Assembly (NCBI RefSeq): GCF_006007885.1
Contig: NZ_VCRO01000003.1
Location: forward strand, 248,001 to 312,000
Length of the DNA: 64,000 bases
Direction: 5' to 3'
Origin: Alteribacter natronophilus
GTDB lineage: Bacteria; Bacillota; Bacilli; Bacillales; Salisediminibacteriaceae
The notes below the pieces were generated by a model. That model searched no databases and was not told the DNA's origin. It saw only the letters and a list, made by a program, of their open reading frames with translations. Both the position numbers and the translations under genes were made by a program. Of this stretch, positions 53,597-62,078 are shown one piece after another; within the stretch, counting starts at the first letter, position 1; every line of letters starts with the position of its first letter.

Positions 53597-54946
53597 TTAC
53601 CCAACAATAATTCTCTCTGTCGGATATTTGTAGAGCGTCTTCTGTTCCCGCCGTCGAATGGAGAAGAGGAATGCCACCAGTCCGACACGGCCGATAAACA
53701 TGAGAATCATCAGCGTGTTCTGACTTGCCTGAGTCAGCTCACTGGTAATTCCCATTGAGAGCCCGCATGTTCCGAAAGCCGAACTGACTTCAAAAATAAT
53801 CGGCATCAGGGCAATCTGATCCATGTCCTCAAAATGTGCCAGCAGCACGATGGATGTGAACAGCCCGACGATAAATACAGATAGTACAATAAAGGCTTTC
53901 TGTCTGTCTTCAGGGTGAATCTCCCGGCCGAACGCCTTGACATCGCTCCGTCCCATGGCAAAACTCCGGATGGTGAGGAACATTACAGCCAGTGTAGTTG
54001 TCCGGATTCCCCCACCCACACTGGAAGGGCTGGCACCGATAATCATCAGTCCGGATAGAAGCAGTAGGCTTGCCAGTCCAAGATCACTTACGTCCATAAC
54101 TGCCAGCCCGCCACTCCTGGCTGTTGCTGAATTGAACAGGGAGAAAAACAGCTGCTGGTGCCAGCTGAGCCCATCGTAGTATTCGTTTCGTTCCAGGATC
54201 CAGAGACCGATAAACCCTACTGCAAGCACGATGAAGTACGTGGACACTGCAATTTTTGTAAACAGGCTGAACCTGAAACTGTTATCCTTTGAAGTAAGGT
54301 ACTCCTTAATTTCCATCAGAACCGGAAAGCCGATGGCCCCTGCAATAATCAGGAGGATATTTACGATCTGAACGAAATAGTCATCTGCAAATGGGATCAG
54401 CGACTGGCCCGTGACATCAAAACCGGCGTTCGTAAAGGCCGAAAGTGCACCGAACGCCCCCTGATAGTAGGCTTCCAGCGCAGTATCAAAATAATTCAGG
54501 TAGTATGTACCGAGTATGAGGGCACCGATAATTTCAATTCCCACGGCCACAGCCAGAATTCCCCGCATGAGTTTTACAAGCCCCGAAAAAGCAATCTGGT
54601 TATGATCGACCATGATCAGCATACGCTGTGACAGATGAATTTTCCTTCCGAATATCATCCATACAAACGTTCCGATGGTCATGACGCCGATTCCCCCGAG
54701 CTGAATGGCAAGGGCCAGAAAGAGGACTCCCCACCCGCTGTATGTTTCCGAGACATTTACCACTGTCAGTCCGGTTACACTTACAGCGCTCACAGAAGTA
54801 AACAGGGCTTCCGAGTAACTCACCGTCACCCCCTCCTGGGATGAGAACGGGAGAAACAGCAGAACGCTGAACACGAACATGGCGATTACATATGCAGTTA
54901 AAATGATTCGAAATGGTGTTAGAAGTTTGGAAAAACCGAGTTTCAT
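53597..54946 (-). CDS. KtrB/TrkH-type potassium uptake channel subunit
   Basis: 449 residues with four repeated membrane-pore-membrane units. The four selectivity-filter segments are SAVSVTGLTVVNV, ALSAFTNAGFDVTG, SATARSGGLAVMD and VSSAFGTCGLSMG, each with the expected glycine. Works with a cytosolic nucleotide-binding KtrA/C subunit, which is not encoded next to it, so it resembles the stand-alone ktrD of B. subtilis. GGAGGTCC precedes the ATG. It is inserted between sdhC and yslB, which are neighbours in B. subtilis. Confidence 0.93.
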   Translation of the reverse strand: MKLGFSKLLTPFRIILTAYVIAMFVFSVLLFLPFSSQEGVTVSYSEALFTSVSAVSVTGLTVVNVSETYSGWGVLFLALAIQLGGIGVMTIGTFVWMIFGRKIHLSQRMLIMVDHNQIAFSGLVKLMRGILAVAVGIEIIGALILGTYYLNYFDTALEAYYQGAFGALSAFTNAGFDVTGQSLIPFADDYFVQIVNILLIIAGAIGFPVLMEIKEYLTSKDNSFRFSLFTKIAVSTYFIVLAVGFIGLWILERNEYYDGLSWHQQLFFSLFNSATARSGGLAVMDVSDLGLASLLLLSGLMIIGASPSSVGGGIRTTTLAVMFLTIRSFAMGRSDVKAFGREIHPEDRQKAFIVLSVFIVGLFTSIVLLAHFEDMDQIALMPIIFEVSSAFGTCGLSMGITSELTQASQNTLMILMFIGRVGLVAFLFSIRRREQKTLYKYPTERIIVG

Positions 54947-54978
54947 CGCCGGACCTCCATCTATATTCGCGACTTAGT

Positions 54979-55014
54979 ATACCACTGAACTGAAGTGGTT
55001 TCTATGAAAAATCT
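54979..55014 (-). promoter_or_regulatory. Promoter of the potassium transporter gene
   Basis: An extended -10 TGGTATACT lies on the minus strand about 30 nt before the start. Directly upstream is the inverted repeat CCACTTCAGTTCAGTGG, similar to the one in the sdhC promoter. No clear -35 was found. Confidence 0.5.
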
Positions 55015-55231
55015 GTAATTTTTCCCCACTGCTGTTCTGCTCACTCGCCTTTGTACGGATTTCCACACCAGTGCACCAGTTCTCCCTGAAAAACGGTTCG
55101 AATTTCTTATCCTGCAGACAAAAAGCTGTGATAAGATGGAATCAGACATCAAACCGGTCCGATCAGCCTGGTTCAGGCTCCATCATAATGACCGGCCTGG
55201 TTAGAACCGGCATGGAAAGTAGGCGACAATT

Positions 55232-55702
55232 ATGTCTAATCAAGATGTAAAGCAGGCTGAAAAGGAAAGGGAAGAACAGCAGACTGAAGCTGTACTCCCT
55301 GATGGAGATTTCAGCCTTGACCTGATTCGAAACGAACTTATCCCCGAGCTTCTCGGAGAGCACGAAGAAGCAATCCTCTACTGGGGCGGGAAGGCTCTGG
55401 CCCGGAAACACCCGCAGAGTTCCTCCCGGGATACAGCGTCTTTTTTCTACCGTGCAAAATGGGGAGTCCTCAAGCTCGTAAAGGAAAAAAAACAGCAGCA
55501 GATCTTCGAATTGACAGGAACCCGGCATACGAAGGATAGAAAGTCTGTGTCTTTAGAGTGCGGCTTTCTTGCCGAACAAATACAGAACCAGACCGGCTGC
55601 CTTGCTGAAGCCGCGTATGAAATCCGCAGACAGAAACCACTGACCTATGAAATTACCGTCAGGTGGGACAAAAAAGACCCTGTCGATACAGACTCACAAT
55701 AA
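55232..55702 (+). CDS. yslB: YslB family protein (DUF2507)
   Basis: 156 residues. Pattern DFSLDLIRNELIPELLGEHEEAILYWGGKALARKHP, then SFFYRAKWGVLKLVKEKK and FLAEQIQNQTGCLAEA is that of YslB, a conserved Bacillus protein of unknown function with a fold related to 4-vinyl reductase small-ligand-binding domains. It lies between sdh and lysC as in B. subtilis, divergent from the potassium transporter. Confidence 0.88.
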   Translation: MSNQDVKQAEKEREEQQTEAVLPDGDFSLDLIRNELIPELLGEHEEAILYWGGKALARKHPQSSSRDTASFFYRAKWGVLKLVKEKKQQQIFELTGTRHTKDRKSVSLECGFLAEQIQNQTGCLAEAAYEIRRQKPLTYEITVRWDKKDPVDTDSQ

Positions 55703-55703
55703 T

Positions 55704-55749
55704 AAAAATCCCGCCGGCGTATTTAACCCGGACGGGATTTTCTTTTTTT
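55704..55749 (+). terminator. yslB terminator
   Basis: AAAATCCCG(CCGG) pairs with (CCGG)CGGGATTTT, followed by TCTTTTTTT on the plus strand. Confidence 0.85.
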
Positions 55750-55767
55750 CACAGTCTATTTCAGTTT

Positions 55768-55870
55768 TCGCTGCAGGCGGACGCTTTCCGCGGGAGTCCC
55801 CGCAGGGCTCAGCATACGGAGGCCTGCCGGCATCGCCGCGGAAAGCGAGCGCTCGGCGTAAAGCGAAGCT
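55768..55870. repeat. Dispersed repeat copy between yslB and lysC
   Basis: Begins CGCTGCAGGCGGACGCTTTC and continues with CCCCGCAGGGCTCAGC, GGAGGCCTGCCGGCATCG and CGCGGAAAGCGAGCG. It fills the space between two converging genes; no separate lysC terminator is visible. Confidence 0.7.
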
Positions 55871-55901
55871 TCCTTCCTGCTCGGCAGAAGCTCAGTGACG
55901 T

Positions 55902-56399
55902 TTAAACATTCACCTCAACACGCTCATCGAGCTCAAAAAATGTATGCAGCGCTTCAACTGCGCCGACCATTTTTTCCTCCTCAACTACAGCGGATACTTT
56001 AATTTCCGATGTGGAAACCATCTGCACCCGCACACCCTGTTCCGAAAGCACACGGAACATATCGGCAGCTACACCGGGATTGGAGATCATTCCTGACCCG
56101 ACAATGGAAACCTTTGCCAGACGGTCAAAATGATGAACGTTCGTATACTGCAGTTTTTCCTGATTGCGTTTCACCACATCAAGGGTATCATTCAGTGCCT
56201 GGGTATGAATGGAAAATGCCACATTGATCCGGCCGTTTTCCGTCACCTGCTGAATAATGATATCCACATTAATTCCGGACTCGGCAAGGGACGAAAACAG
56301 ATTGGACAGTGTGTCCACTTCATTCGGCATCCCTTCGACCATCACCTTTGTTACAGCACTTTCAAACGCCAGACCACGAACTACGAGATTCTGTTCCAT
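55902..56399 (-). CDS. Aspartokinase β subunit from internal start
   Basis: The ATG at 56399 (Met246 of LysC, EEASMEQNLV) is preceded by GGAGGAGGAAG at a good distance. Translation from here would give a 165-residue ACT-domain subunit in the same frame. The same arrangement is known for B. subtilis lysC, which makes α and β chains from one gene. Confidence 0.6.
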   Translation of the reverse strand: MEQNLVVRGLAFESAVTKVMVEGMPNEVDTLSNLFSSLAESGINVDIIIQQVTENGRINVAFSIHTQALNDTLDVVKRNQEKLQYTNVHHFDRLAKVSIVGSGMISNPGVAADMFRVLSEQGVRVQMVSTSEIKVSAVVEEEKMVGAVEALHTFFELDERVEVNV

Positions 56400-57134
56400 C
56401 GATGCTTCCTCCTCCACGAGCGTACCTTCTTTTTCAACCATGCTTGATTTTACAATAAGTGGGATCTGATAATTTTTAGCGAACTCCACCGCCCGCGGAT
56501 GCAGGACCCCTGCTCCAAGGTTGGCCAGTTCGAGCATTTCATCGTAGGAAATGCTCTGCAGCTGTCTCGCTTCCTTCACCACACGGGGGTCGGAAGTGTA
56601 TACTCCTGTCACATCGGTAAAAATAGAGCAGCTTTCCGCCTTCAGTGCAGCTGCCAGAGCAACAGCCGTTGTATCCGAACCGCCCCGTCCGAGAGTGGTA
56701 ATTTCCCCGTCAGGTGTCATCCCCTGAAAGCCTGCAACAATAACAACTTTTCCTTCCTTCAGATGAGACTCAATGACATCGGTTTCGATGTCGGTGATCC
56801 GGGCATTCTGATGCACCGGTTCAGTGCGGATGCCCGCCTGCCAGCCTGTAAGGGAAACTGCATCGATTCCCTGTTCCTTAAGAGCCATCACCATCAGGGA
56901 GATTGTTACCTGTTCTCCGGTACTCATGAGCATGTCCATCTCACGTTTATCAGGATTATCACTCAGCTGATGGGCAAGATCCACCAGTGTGTCCGTTGAT
57001 TTTCCCATAGCGGAAACCACCGTAACCACATCGTATCCTTCGTCTTTTGCCTTTTTCACCCGTCCCGCAGCCCGGCTGATTTTTGCCGCATCTGCTACTG
57101 ACGTACCGCCAAACTTCTGAACAACTGTTGCCAA
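55902..57134 (-). CDS. lysC: Lysine-sensitive aspartokinase, catalytic α subunit
   Basis: 410 residues from a TTG with GAGGAGG upstream. Phosphorylates aspartate, the first step toward lysine, diaminopimelate, threonine and methionine. VVQKFGGTSVADAAKI at the start, FQGMTPDGEITTLGRGGSDTTA in the middle and TDVTGVYTSDPR form the kinase domain; residues ~265-410 are two ACT domains. An internal start gives a separate β subunit. Controlled by the lysine riboswitch upstream. Confidence 0.96.
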   Translation of the reverse strand: MATVVQKFGGTSVADAAKISRAAGRVKKAKDEGYDVVTVVSAMGKSTDTLVDLAHQLSDNPDKREMDMLMSTGEQVTISLMVMALKEQGIDAVSLTGWQAGIRTEPVHQNARITDIETDVIESHLKEGKVVIVAGFQGMTPDGEITTLGRGGSDTTAVALAAALKAESCSIFTDVTGVYTSDPRVVKEARQLQSISYDEMLELANLGAGVLHPRAVEFAKNYQIPLIVKSSMVEKEGTLVEEEASMEQNLVVRGLAFESAVTKVMVEGMPNEVDTLSNLFSSLAESGINVDIIIQQVTENGRINVAFSIHTQALNDTLDVVKRNQEKLQYTNVHHFDRLAKVSIVGSGMISNPGVAADMFRVLSEQGVRVQMVSTSEIKVSAVVEEEKMVGAVEALHTFFELDERVEVNV

Positions 57135-57242
57135 TCAAAACGCCTCCTCAGTTTTTTACACATGAAGACATATCTGCACCATTTATCTGACTTTTCCGGC
57201 GCGGAAGCTGTACCTCTCCGCGCGCAGAGGACTGATTGGGAA

Positions 57243-57517
57243 ACAAAAAACGGCAGCAGGATCACAATCCCACTGCCGTACCGACTACGATATCACACGC
57301 GTCGCCCGGTGAGATAGTTCTCCACACAACAAATCGTTGTATGACAGCCCTGCATCTCTTAGATGCAGATCCAGTAAAAAAACGATTGAGCCGTTCCTTT
57401 ACTTCGGCGTCCGTTCCTTTCACGCAGCATCACCGGGTCTCAATCCCCTCAGATGCGCTACTCTTCACGTACGCTCCTCTATCAGTCACTTCATTGGCTG
57501 AAGCTGATATTCAACTG
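57243..57517 (-). ncRNA. Lysine riboswitch (L box) of lysC
   Basis: On the minus strand the conserved L-box core appears in order: AGAGGAGCG, GAAGAGTA, CTGAGGGGATTGAGACCC, GTGATGCTGCG, GTGAAAGGAACGGACGCCGA (continuing AGTAAAG), GATGCAGGGCTG and CTATCTCACCGGG. The leader ends in the terminator CGGCAG...CTGCCG plus TTTTTT at 57243-57279. Lysine binding should cause premature termination. Confidence 0.95.
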
Positions 57518-57523
57518 TTTACG

Positions 57524-57552
57524 AGTGTACCAGACATCCGTACAGACAGCAA
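57524..57552 (-). promoter_or_regulatory. Promoter of the lysC riboswitch leader
   Basis: TTGCTG, 17-nt spacer, TACACT preceded by TGG (extended -10) on the minus strand, just downstream of uvrC. Confidence 0.55.
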
Positions 57553-57563
57553 CAGATTTCTGC

Positions 57564-59348
57564 TTATGAATTTCCGCTGTCTTCGTCCAGTTTCTTCCTG
57601 AGACCGGCTGCCACTGAGGCCGGAAGCCCGGCTTTACGGAAATCATCCTCGCTCGCTTCCTTGATGCGTTTAACGGAACCGAAGTGCTTCAGAAGTGATT
57701 TTTTTCGTTTCTCACCTATACCCTCTACCTCATCCAGCACGGAAGTAAACATTCCTTTTTTCCTTACGTTTCTGTGAAAAGAGATGGCAAAACGGTGCAC
57801 TTCATCCTGGATCCGCTGAAGCAGATAAAATTCCTCACTCGTCTTTTTCAGAGGAACGACCCGCGGCGGATCCCCGATCATCAGCTGGGAAGTCCGGTGC
57901 TTCTCATCTTTTACTAGACCGCACACGGGAATGGCCAGTCCAAGTTCATCTTCCAGAATGCTCTGGGCAGCCGAGATCTGCCCTTTCCCCCCATCGATGA
58001 CAATCAGGTCGGGAAGGGGCTGTTCCTCTTTAAGAAGTCTCAGATAGCGCCTGCGGACAACCTCCCGCATGGATTCATAATCATCCGGTCCCTGAACGGA
58101 GCGGATCTTGTATTTCCTGTAACTCTTTTTATCCGGTTTGCCATCGAGAAAAGACACCATCGCAGATACCGGATCCACACCCTGGATGTTCGAGTTGTCA
58201 AACGCCTCAATTCTGTGGGGCGTTTCGATCTGCAGCGCTTTTCCGAGTTCATCGACAGCCACGATCGTTTTCTTTTCGTCTCTCTCTATCAGATCAAACT
58301 TCTCCTTGAGAGCAATCGAAGCGTTTTTACCGGCCAGCTTGACGAGTTCCCGTTTCTGGCCTTTTTTCGGCTTGAAAGCTTTCACGTCGAGAAACTCAGT
58401 GACCAGTTGTTCGTCAGCTTCCTCAGGGAGAAAGATTTCCTTCGGCTTTTTATGCTGGGGATCGTCGTAGAACTGCCCAATGAACGTATAGAAGTCATCC
58501 TCCACTTCCTGGTACATGGGAAACATGCTCACGTCACGTTCAATCAGCTTGCCCTGGCGGACAAAGAAAACCTGAACGCACATCCAGCCTTTATCGTAGC
58601 TGATTCCAAAGACATCCCGGTCCACCAGATCGGTCAGGGCCATCTTCTGCTTTTCCATGACCGCTTCAATATGCTGGACCTGATCGCGAAGCTCCTTTGC
58701 ACGTTCAAAATTCAGTTCTTCTGCTGCCTGCTCCATTTTCTGAGTAAGCTCTTTCTTAATTTCCTTGTGTCCCCCGTTCAGGAAACGGGTAATCTGGCTC
58801 ACCAGTTCCCTGTTTGTTTCCTGCGGAACATCAAACTCACACGGAGCCAGACACTGACCGATATGGTAATAAAGGCAGACTCTGTCAGGCAGCGTCCGGC
58901 ATTTCCGAAGCGGATAAAGCTTATCAAGCAGTTTTTTAGTCTGATTGGCCGCAAAGGCATTCGGATAGGGCCCGAAATACTTCCCCCCATCTTTCTTCAC
59001 TTTCCTCGTAGTGATAAGGCGGGGATGTTCCTCGCTCGTGATTTTCAGATACGGATAGCTTTTGTCGTCCTTTAACAGAACGTTGTAGCGCGGCTCGTAC
59101 TTTTTAATCAGATTCTGCTCGAGTACGAGGGCTTCAACGTTGGATGATGTAACGATATATTCAAAATCGCGGATCTCTGAGACGAGCCGCTGTGTTTTCA
59201 GATCATGAGAGCCGGTGAAATAGGACCGGACCCGGTTTTTCAGCACTTTTGCCTTCCCTACATAAATAATGGTTCCATGCTTGTTCTTCATCAGATAGCA
59301 TCCGGGATCGTCCGGCAGCAGGGACAGTTTATCCTTCAGGGTATCCAT
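57564..59348 (-). CDS. uvrC: Excinuclease ABC subunit C
   Basis: 594 residues. Makes both incisions in nucleotide-excision repair. N-terminal GIY-YIG nuclease ([21 protein letters not shown]), cysteine cluster around [15 protein letters not shown] motif for UvrB binding ([17 protein letters not shown]), RNase H-like 5' nuclease ([10 protein letters not shown] and VIDGGKGQ) and C-terminal helix-hairpin-helix pair. The ATG is preceded by GGGGGTGA. Confidence 0.97.
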   Translation of the reverse strand: MDTLKDKLSLLPDDPGCYLMKNKHGTIIYVGKAKVLKNRVRSYFTGSHDLKTQRLVSEIRDFEYIVTSSNVEALVLEQNLIKKYEPRYNVLLKDDKSYPYLKITSEEHPRLITTRKVKKDGGKYFGPYPNAFAANQTKKLLDKLYPLRKCRTLPDRVCLYYHIGQCLAPCEFDVPQETNRELVSQITRFLNGGHKEIKKELTQKMEQAAEELNFERAKELRDQVQHIEAVMEKQKMALTDLVDRDVFGISYDKGWMCVQVFFVRQGKLIERDVSMFPMYQEVEDDFYTFIGQFYDDPQHKKPKEIFLPEEADEQLVTEFLDVKAFKPKKGQKRELVKLAGKNASIALKEKFDLIERDEKKTIVAVDELGKALQIETPHRIEAFDNSNIQGVDPVSAMVSFLDGKPDKKSYRKYKIRSVQGPDDYESMREVVRRRYLRLLKEEQPLPDLIVIDGGKGQISAAQSILEDELGLAIPVCGLVKDEKHRTSQLMIGDPPRVVPLKKTSEEFYLLQRIQDEVHRFAISFHRNVRKKGMFTSVLDEVEGIGEKRKKSLLKHFGSVKRIKEASEDDFRKAGLPASVAAGLRKKLDEDSGNS

Positions 59349-59450
59349 TGGCCGTTCACCCCCGATTGTATGTTCGTCTTTCTATCTTATCACACAGGGC
59401 GGCGGGCGGGAAAATGGTGTGATTTACCTCGTTGATGCCGGCATGACAAC

Positions 59451-59482
59451 AAAAAAACTGCCCGGCTTTTATACCGGACAGT
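59451..59482 (-). terminator. trxA terminator
   Basis: ACTGTCCGG pairs with CCGGGCAGT (one G-U) and is followed by TTTTTTT on the minus strand. Confidence 0.8.
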
Positions 59483-59492
59483 CCGTTTTTAT

Positions 59493-59807
59493 TTACGCGT
59501 GTTTGTTAAGAAGTTCAGCAAGAGCTTCCTTAGGCTGGAAACCGACTACCTGGTCGACTTTCTCACCGTTCTTGAATACGAGCAGTGTAGGAATGCTCAT
59601 AACGCCGTACTGGCTTGCTGTTTCCTGGTTTTCGTCAACGTCGATCTTAACGATCTTCGCTTTATCGCCCATCTCTGCGTCAAGCTCTTCAAGAACCGGC
59701 GCAATCATTTTACAAGGGCCGCACCAAGGTGCCCAGAAGTCTGCAAGTACGAGTCCGTCACTGACTTCCTGGGAAAAATTCTGATCTGTTGCATTTGTAA
59801 TAGCCAT
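59493..59807 (-). CDS. trxA: Thioredoxin
   Basis: 104 residues. Reduces protein disulfides in the cytosol with electrons from thioredoxin reductase. Active site [10 protein letters not shown] with Cys29 and Cys32, conserved cis-proline loop [20 protein letters not shown] precedes the ATG. The gene normally follows etfA in B. subtilis; a rhodopsin gene intervenes here. Confidence 0.98.
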   Translation of the reverse strand: MAITNATDQNFSQEVSDGLVLADFWAPWCGPCKMIAPVLEELDAEMGDKAKIVKIDVDENQETASQYGVMSIPTLLVFKNGEKVDQVVGFQPKEALAELLNKHA

Positions 59808-59967
59808 AATAAAACTCCTCCTTAAAGGGTTTGATTCTCCCGTTTAGTATATCATTTTTCCTGGCAATGTTGCGGGTAACCGCATTTTGCGGATTGCAAT
59901 TGCTATTTTATCGAAATTCTGCCGTTATGCCAAAACATATGCTCCACAGGTGTAAAACGTTTTTTTA

Positions 59968-60813
59968 TCATCCGGTTTCCCGTTCCTTTCCACCTGCAAA
60001 AATCGACGTAAGCTTGTCCTTGGCGGGCTGATATCCCTTATGGGCACTGATTTTGAGGGCAATGTAGGACAGCCAGGCACCGTAAATCAGTTTAGAGAAG
60101 ATGTCCGCGATGGTGTAAAGAATCTGGCGGACGGCAGCCCCGTCTGCGGAAAAGGAAAATACGGGCATAAGATACGCAGCCAGGTACACGTTCCATGAAA
60201 TCAGCTGGAAAATAAACAGTTTTCTTACAAGCGGCACCACGTGAACCGGAACCTGGTCACGCTGCCTGAAGTACACATCATAGAGAAGCCAGAGGATGGG
60301 AATGTAGGCAATGGACCCCACAATAAACCAGAACCAGTACTGAAAGGTGGAGGTGACTTCGTGCATCATCCCGATGTACCCGGTCCAAACCATCACCGTG
60401 CTGGAAACCACAAAAATGACTGTGTTTCGTACAAAGATCTTCCCTCTGATTCCAAAAACAAACATGGGCTGGGTCAGGAGAAGGGGCAGTGTAATAAACC
60501 AGTTGAAGTAACGGAAACCGTTTGAAAATGTCTGCTCCATCTCATAAGCTGAACCGTTCCAGGTAAACGCGTCATTCCATGAGGAAAACTGCCTGAACAG
60601 ATTCAGAGCAGCTGCAGCCATGATGAAACACGAAAGGATGGTCGCTGTTCTCAGCTTTGGGTGAATGTCCTTCTGGGCAAATGCAAAATAAACAAGACCC
60701 GCTGCATGGGCAACAAACCCGAGTGTAAGGACATGGGCTATAAGATCGTGCTGCATGGGGGTGTAGGTAAACATGTTTTCAAAGTTGAGTCCCGGCTGGG
60801 AAGCCAATGACAT
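59968..60813 (-). CDS. Microbial rhodopsin with NTQ motif (putative light-driven chloride pump)
   Basis: 281 residues from the ATG at 60813, which has AAAGGAG nine nucleotides upstream; the longer frame has no ribosome site there. Seven membrane helices. TM7 has the retinal-binding lysine K241 and counter-ion D237 in YTIADIFSKLIYG. TM3 reads RYFNWFITLPLLLTQ: R101, then N104, T108 and Q115 at the places of Asp85, Thr89 and Asp96 of bacteriorhodopsin. TM6 has ISWNVYLAAYLMP. The N-terminal LNFENMF and AHVLTLGF and the loop WTGYIGMMHEV place it in the KR2/ClR clade. NDQ members pump Na+ outward and NTQ members pump Cl- inward, so chloride import is inferred. Phe163 fills the place of the fenestration glycine used by carotenoid antennae. 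It stands alone between etfA and trxA. Confidence 0.93.
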   Translation of the reverse strand: MSLASQPGLNFENMFTYTPMQHDLIAHVLTLGFVAHAAGLVYFAFAQKDIHPKLRTATILSCFIMAAAALNLFRQFSSWNDAFTWNGSAYEMEQTFSNGFRYFNWFITLPLLLTQPMFVFGIRGKIFVRNTVIFVVSSTVMVWTGYIGMMHEVTSTFQYWFWFIVGSIAYIPILWLLYDVYFRQRDQVPVHVVPLVRKLFIFQLISWNVYLAAYLMPVFSFSADGAAVRQILYTIADIFSKLIYGAWLSYIALKISAHKGYQPAKDKLTSIFAGGKERETG

Positions 60814-60951
60814 TCCGGCCAGCTCCTTTACGCAGTGATTTCCATAGTCTGCCATAAAGAGACCCGGAATATTCCTTTTTGCAGAATTGTGCCTCTGCAG
60901 ACGAAACTCCACTTATGACGATAAAAAAACTGTTTTCGGAAAGTTTGATGT

Positions 60952-61034
60952 TTTATTCCGCTGCAGGCGGACGCTTTCCGCGGGCATCGCTTCATAATTA
61001 ATTTGAGGAATAGCAGCAATCTGCACGAACGCAG
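60952..61034. repeat. Truncated dispersed repeat upstream of the rhodopsin gene
   Basis: Begins TTATTCCGCTGCAGGCGGAC and GCTTTCCGCGGGCATCGCTT, then jumps to AATAGCAGCAATCTGCACGA, the right end of the 14519 element. It is therefore an internally deleted copy. It separates the etfA terminator from the rhodopsin upstream region. Confidence 0.65.
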
Positions 61035-61035
61035 C

Positions 61036-61078
61036 GTAAAAAAAGACCGGACGCTTCAGAAAAAGCATCCGGCCTTTT
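61036..61078 (-). terminator. Terminator of the etf operon
   Basis: AAAGGCCGGATGCTT pairs with AAGCGTCCGGTCTTT (G-U pairs) and is followed by TTTT on the minus strand, directly after etfA. It shows that the rhodopsin gene is not simply the tail of the etf operon. Confidence 0.85.
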
Positions 61079-61082
61079 ATAA

Positions 61083-62060
61083 TTATGATTTGACTACAAC
61101 GTTTTTGAACTCTTCCGTCAGCTTCGGTACCACATCGAACAGGTCGCCCACAATACCGTAGTCGGCAATGTTGAAGATCTCTGCTTCAGGGTCCTTGTTG
61201 ATGGCAACGATTATTTTGGAGTTGGACATACCGGCCACGTGCTGGATCGCTCCGGAAATACCGACTGCAATATAGAGATCAGGCGTGACAACTTTACCTG
61301 TCTGGCCGATCTGAAGGGCATAGTCACAGTACTCGGCGTCACAGGCACCGCGGGATGCTCCGACTGCTGCACCGAGAACGTCTGCAAGCTCGTCAAGAAT
61401 CTTGAAGTTGTCTCCGCTTTTCAGTCCCCGTCCACCAGCAACGATGACATTTGCTTCGGACAGATCCACTCCGGAAGCTGTGTTGCGGACAACATCCTTA
61501 ATAATCGTGCGGATGTCCTTGATGTCCACAGTGAGCTCGCTCACATCTCCTGAGCGGGACTCGTCTTTTTCAAGTGGAGCAATGTTGTTCGGGCGGATCG
61601 TCACAAAGACTTTCCCATCAGCCACTACTTTCTTTTCAAATGCCTTACCGGAATAGATTGGTCGGGTGAAGATGACTTCCTCACCGGCCACTTCAATCGC
61701 GGTTGCGTCAGATACAAGGCCTGAGTCAAGGCGTGCAGCCAGTTTCGGCGCCGCATCACGGCCGATTGACGTATGACCGAGCACCATGCCGTCCGGATCT
61801 TCCTGCTCGAGTACTGCCTGAAGGGCCTGGGCATAACCATCCGGCGTGTAGGATGCAAGCTTATCACTTTCCACTACCACGGCACGGTCGGCACCGTACT
61901 GGATCAGCTCCTGCGCGAGACCGCTTACATTTTCACCAAGCAGAACGCCGACAACTTCTCCGCCTGCTGCAATTTCCTTCGCTGCTGCTACTGCTTCATA
62001 TGAAACGTTACGGAATTCTCCGTCACGAATTTCTCCTACTGCTAACACCTTTTTCGTCAT
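61083..62060 (-). CDS. etfA: Electron transfer flavoprotein α subunit
   Basis: 325 residues. With EtfB forms the FAD protein that accepts electrons from acyl-CoA dehydrogenases. The C-terminal FAD-binding half shows [51 protein letters not shown] and [27 protein letters not shown] precedes the ATG. Confidence 0.97.
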   Translation of the reverse strand: MTKKVLAVGEIRDGEFRNVSYEAVAAAKEIAAGGEVVGVLLGENVSGLAQELIQYGADRAVVVESDKLASYTPDGYAQALQAVLEQEDPDGMVLGHTSIGRDAAPKLAARLDSGLVSDATAIEVAGEEVIFTRPIYSGKAFEKKVVADGKVFVTIRPNNIAPLEKDESRSGDVSELTVDIKDIRTIIKDVVRNTASGVDLSEANVIVAGGRGLKSGDNFKILDELADVLGAAVGASRGACDAEYCDYALQIGQTGKVVTPDLYIAVGISGAIQHVAGMSNSKIIVAINKDPEAEIFNIADYGIVGDLFDVVPKLTEEFKNVVVKS

Positions 62061-62078
62061 CGTCAGTTCCTCCTCTGT

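Noticed and set aside
57236-57601. 121-codon plus-strand frame over the lysC leader
   Set aside because: It lies antisense to the lysine riboswitch, whose conserved RNA structure explains the sequence.
59968-60912. 314-residue version of the rhodopsin starting at 60912
   Set aside because: The extra 33 residues are not like any rhodopsin N-terminus, and AAAGGAG directs the start at 60813.
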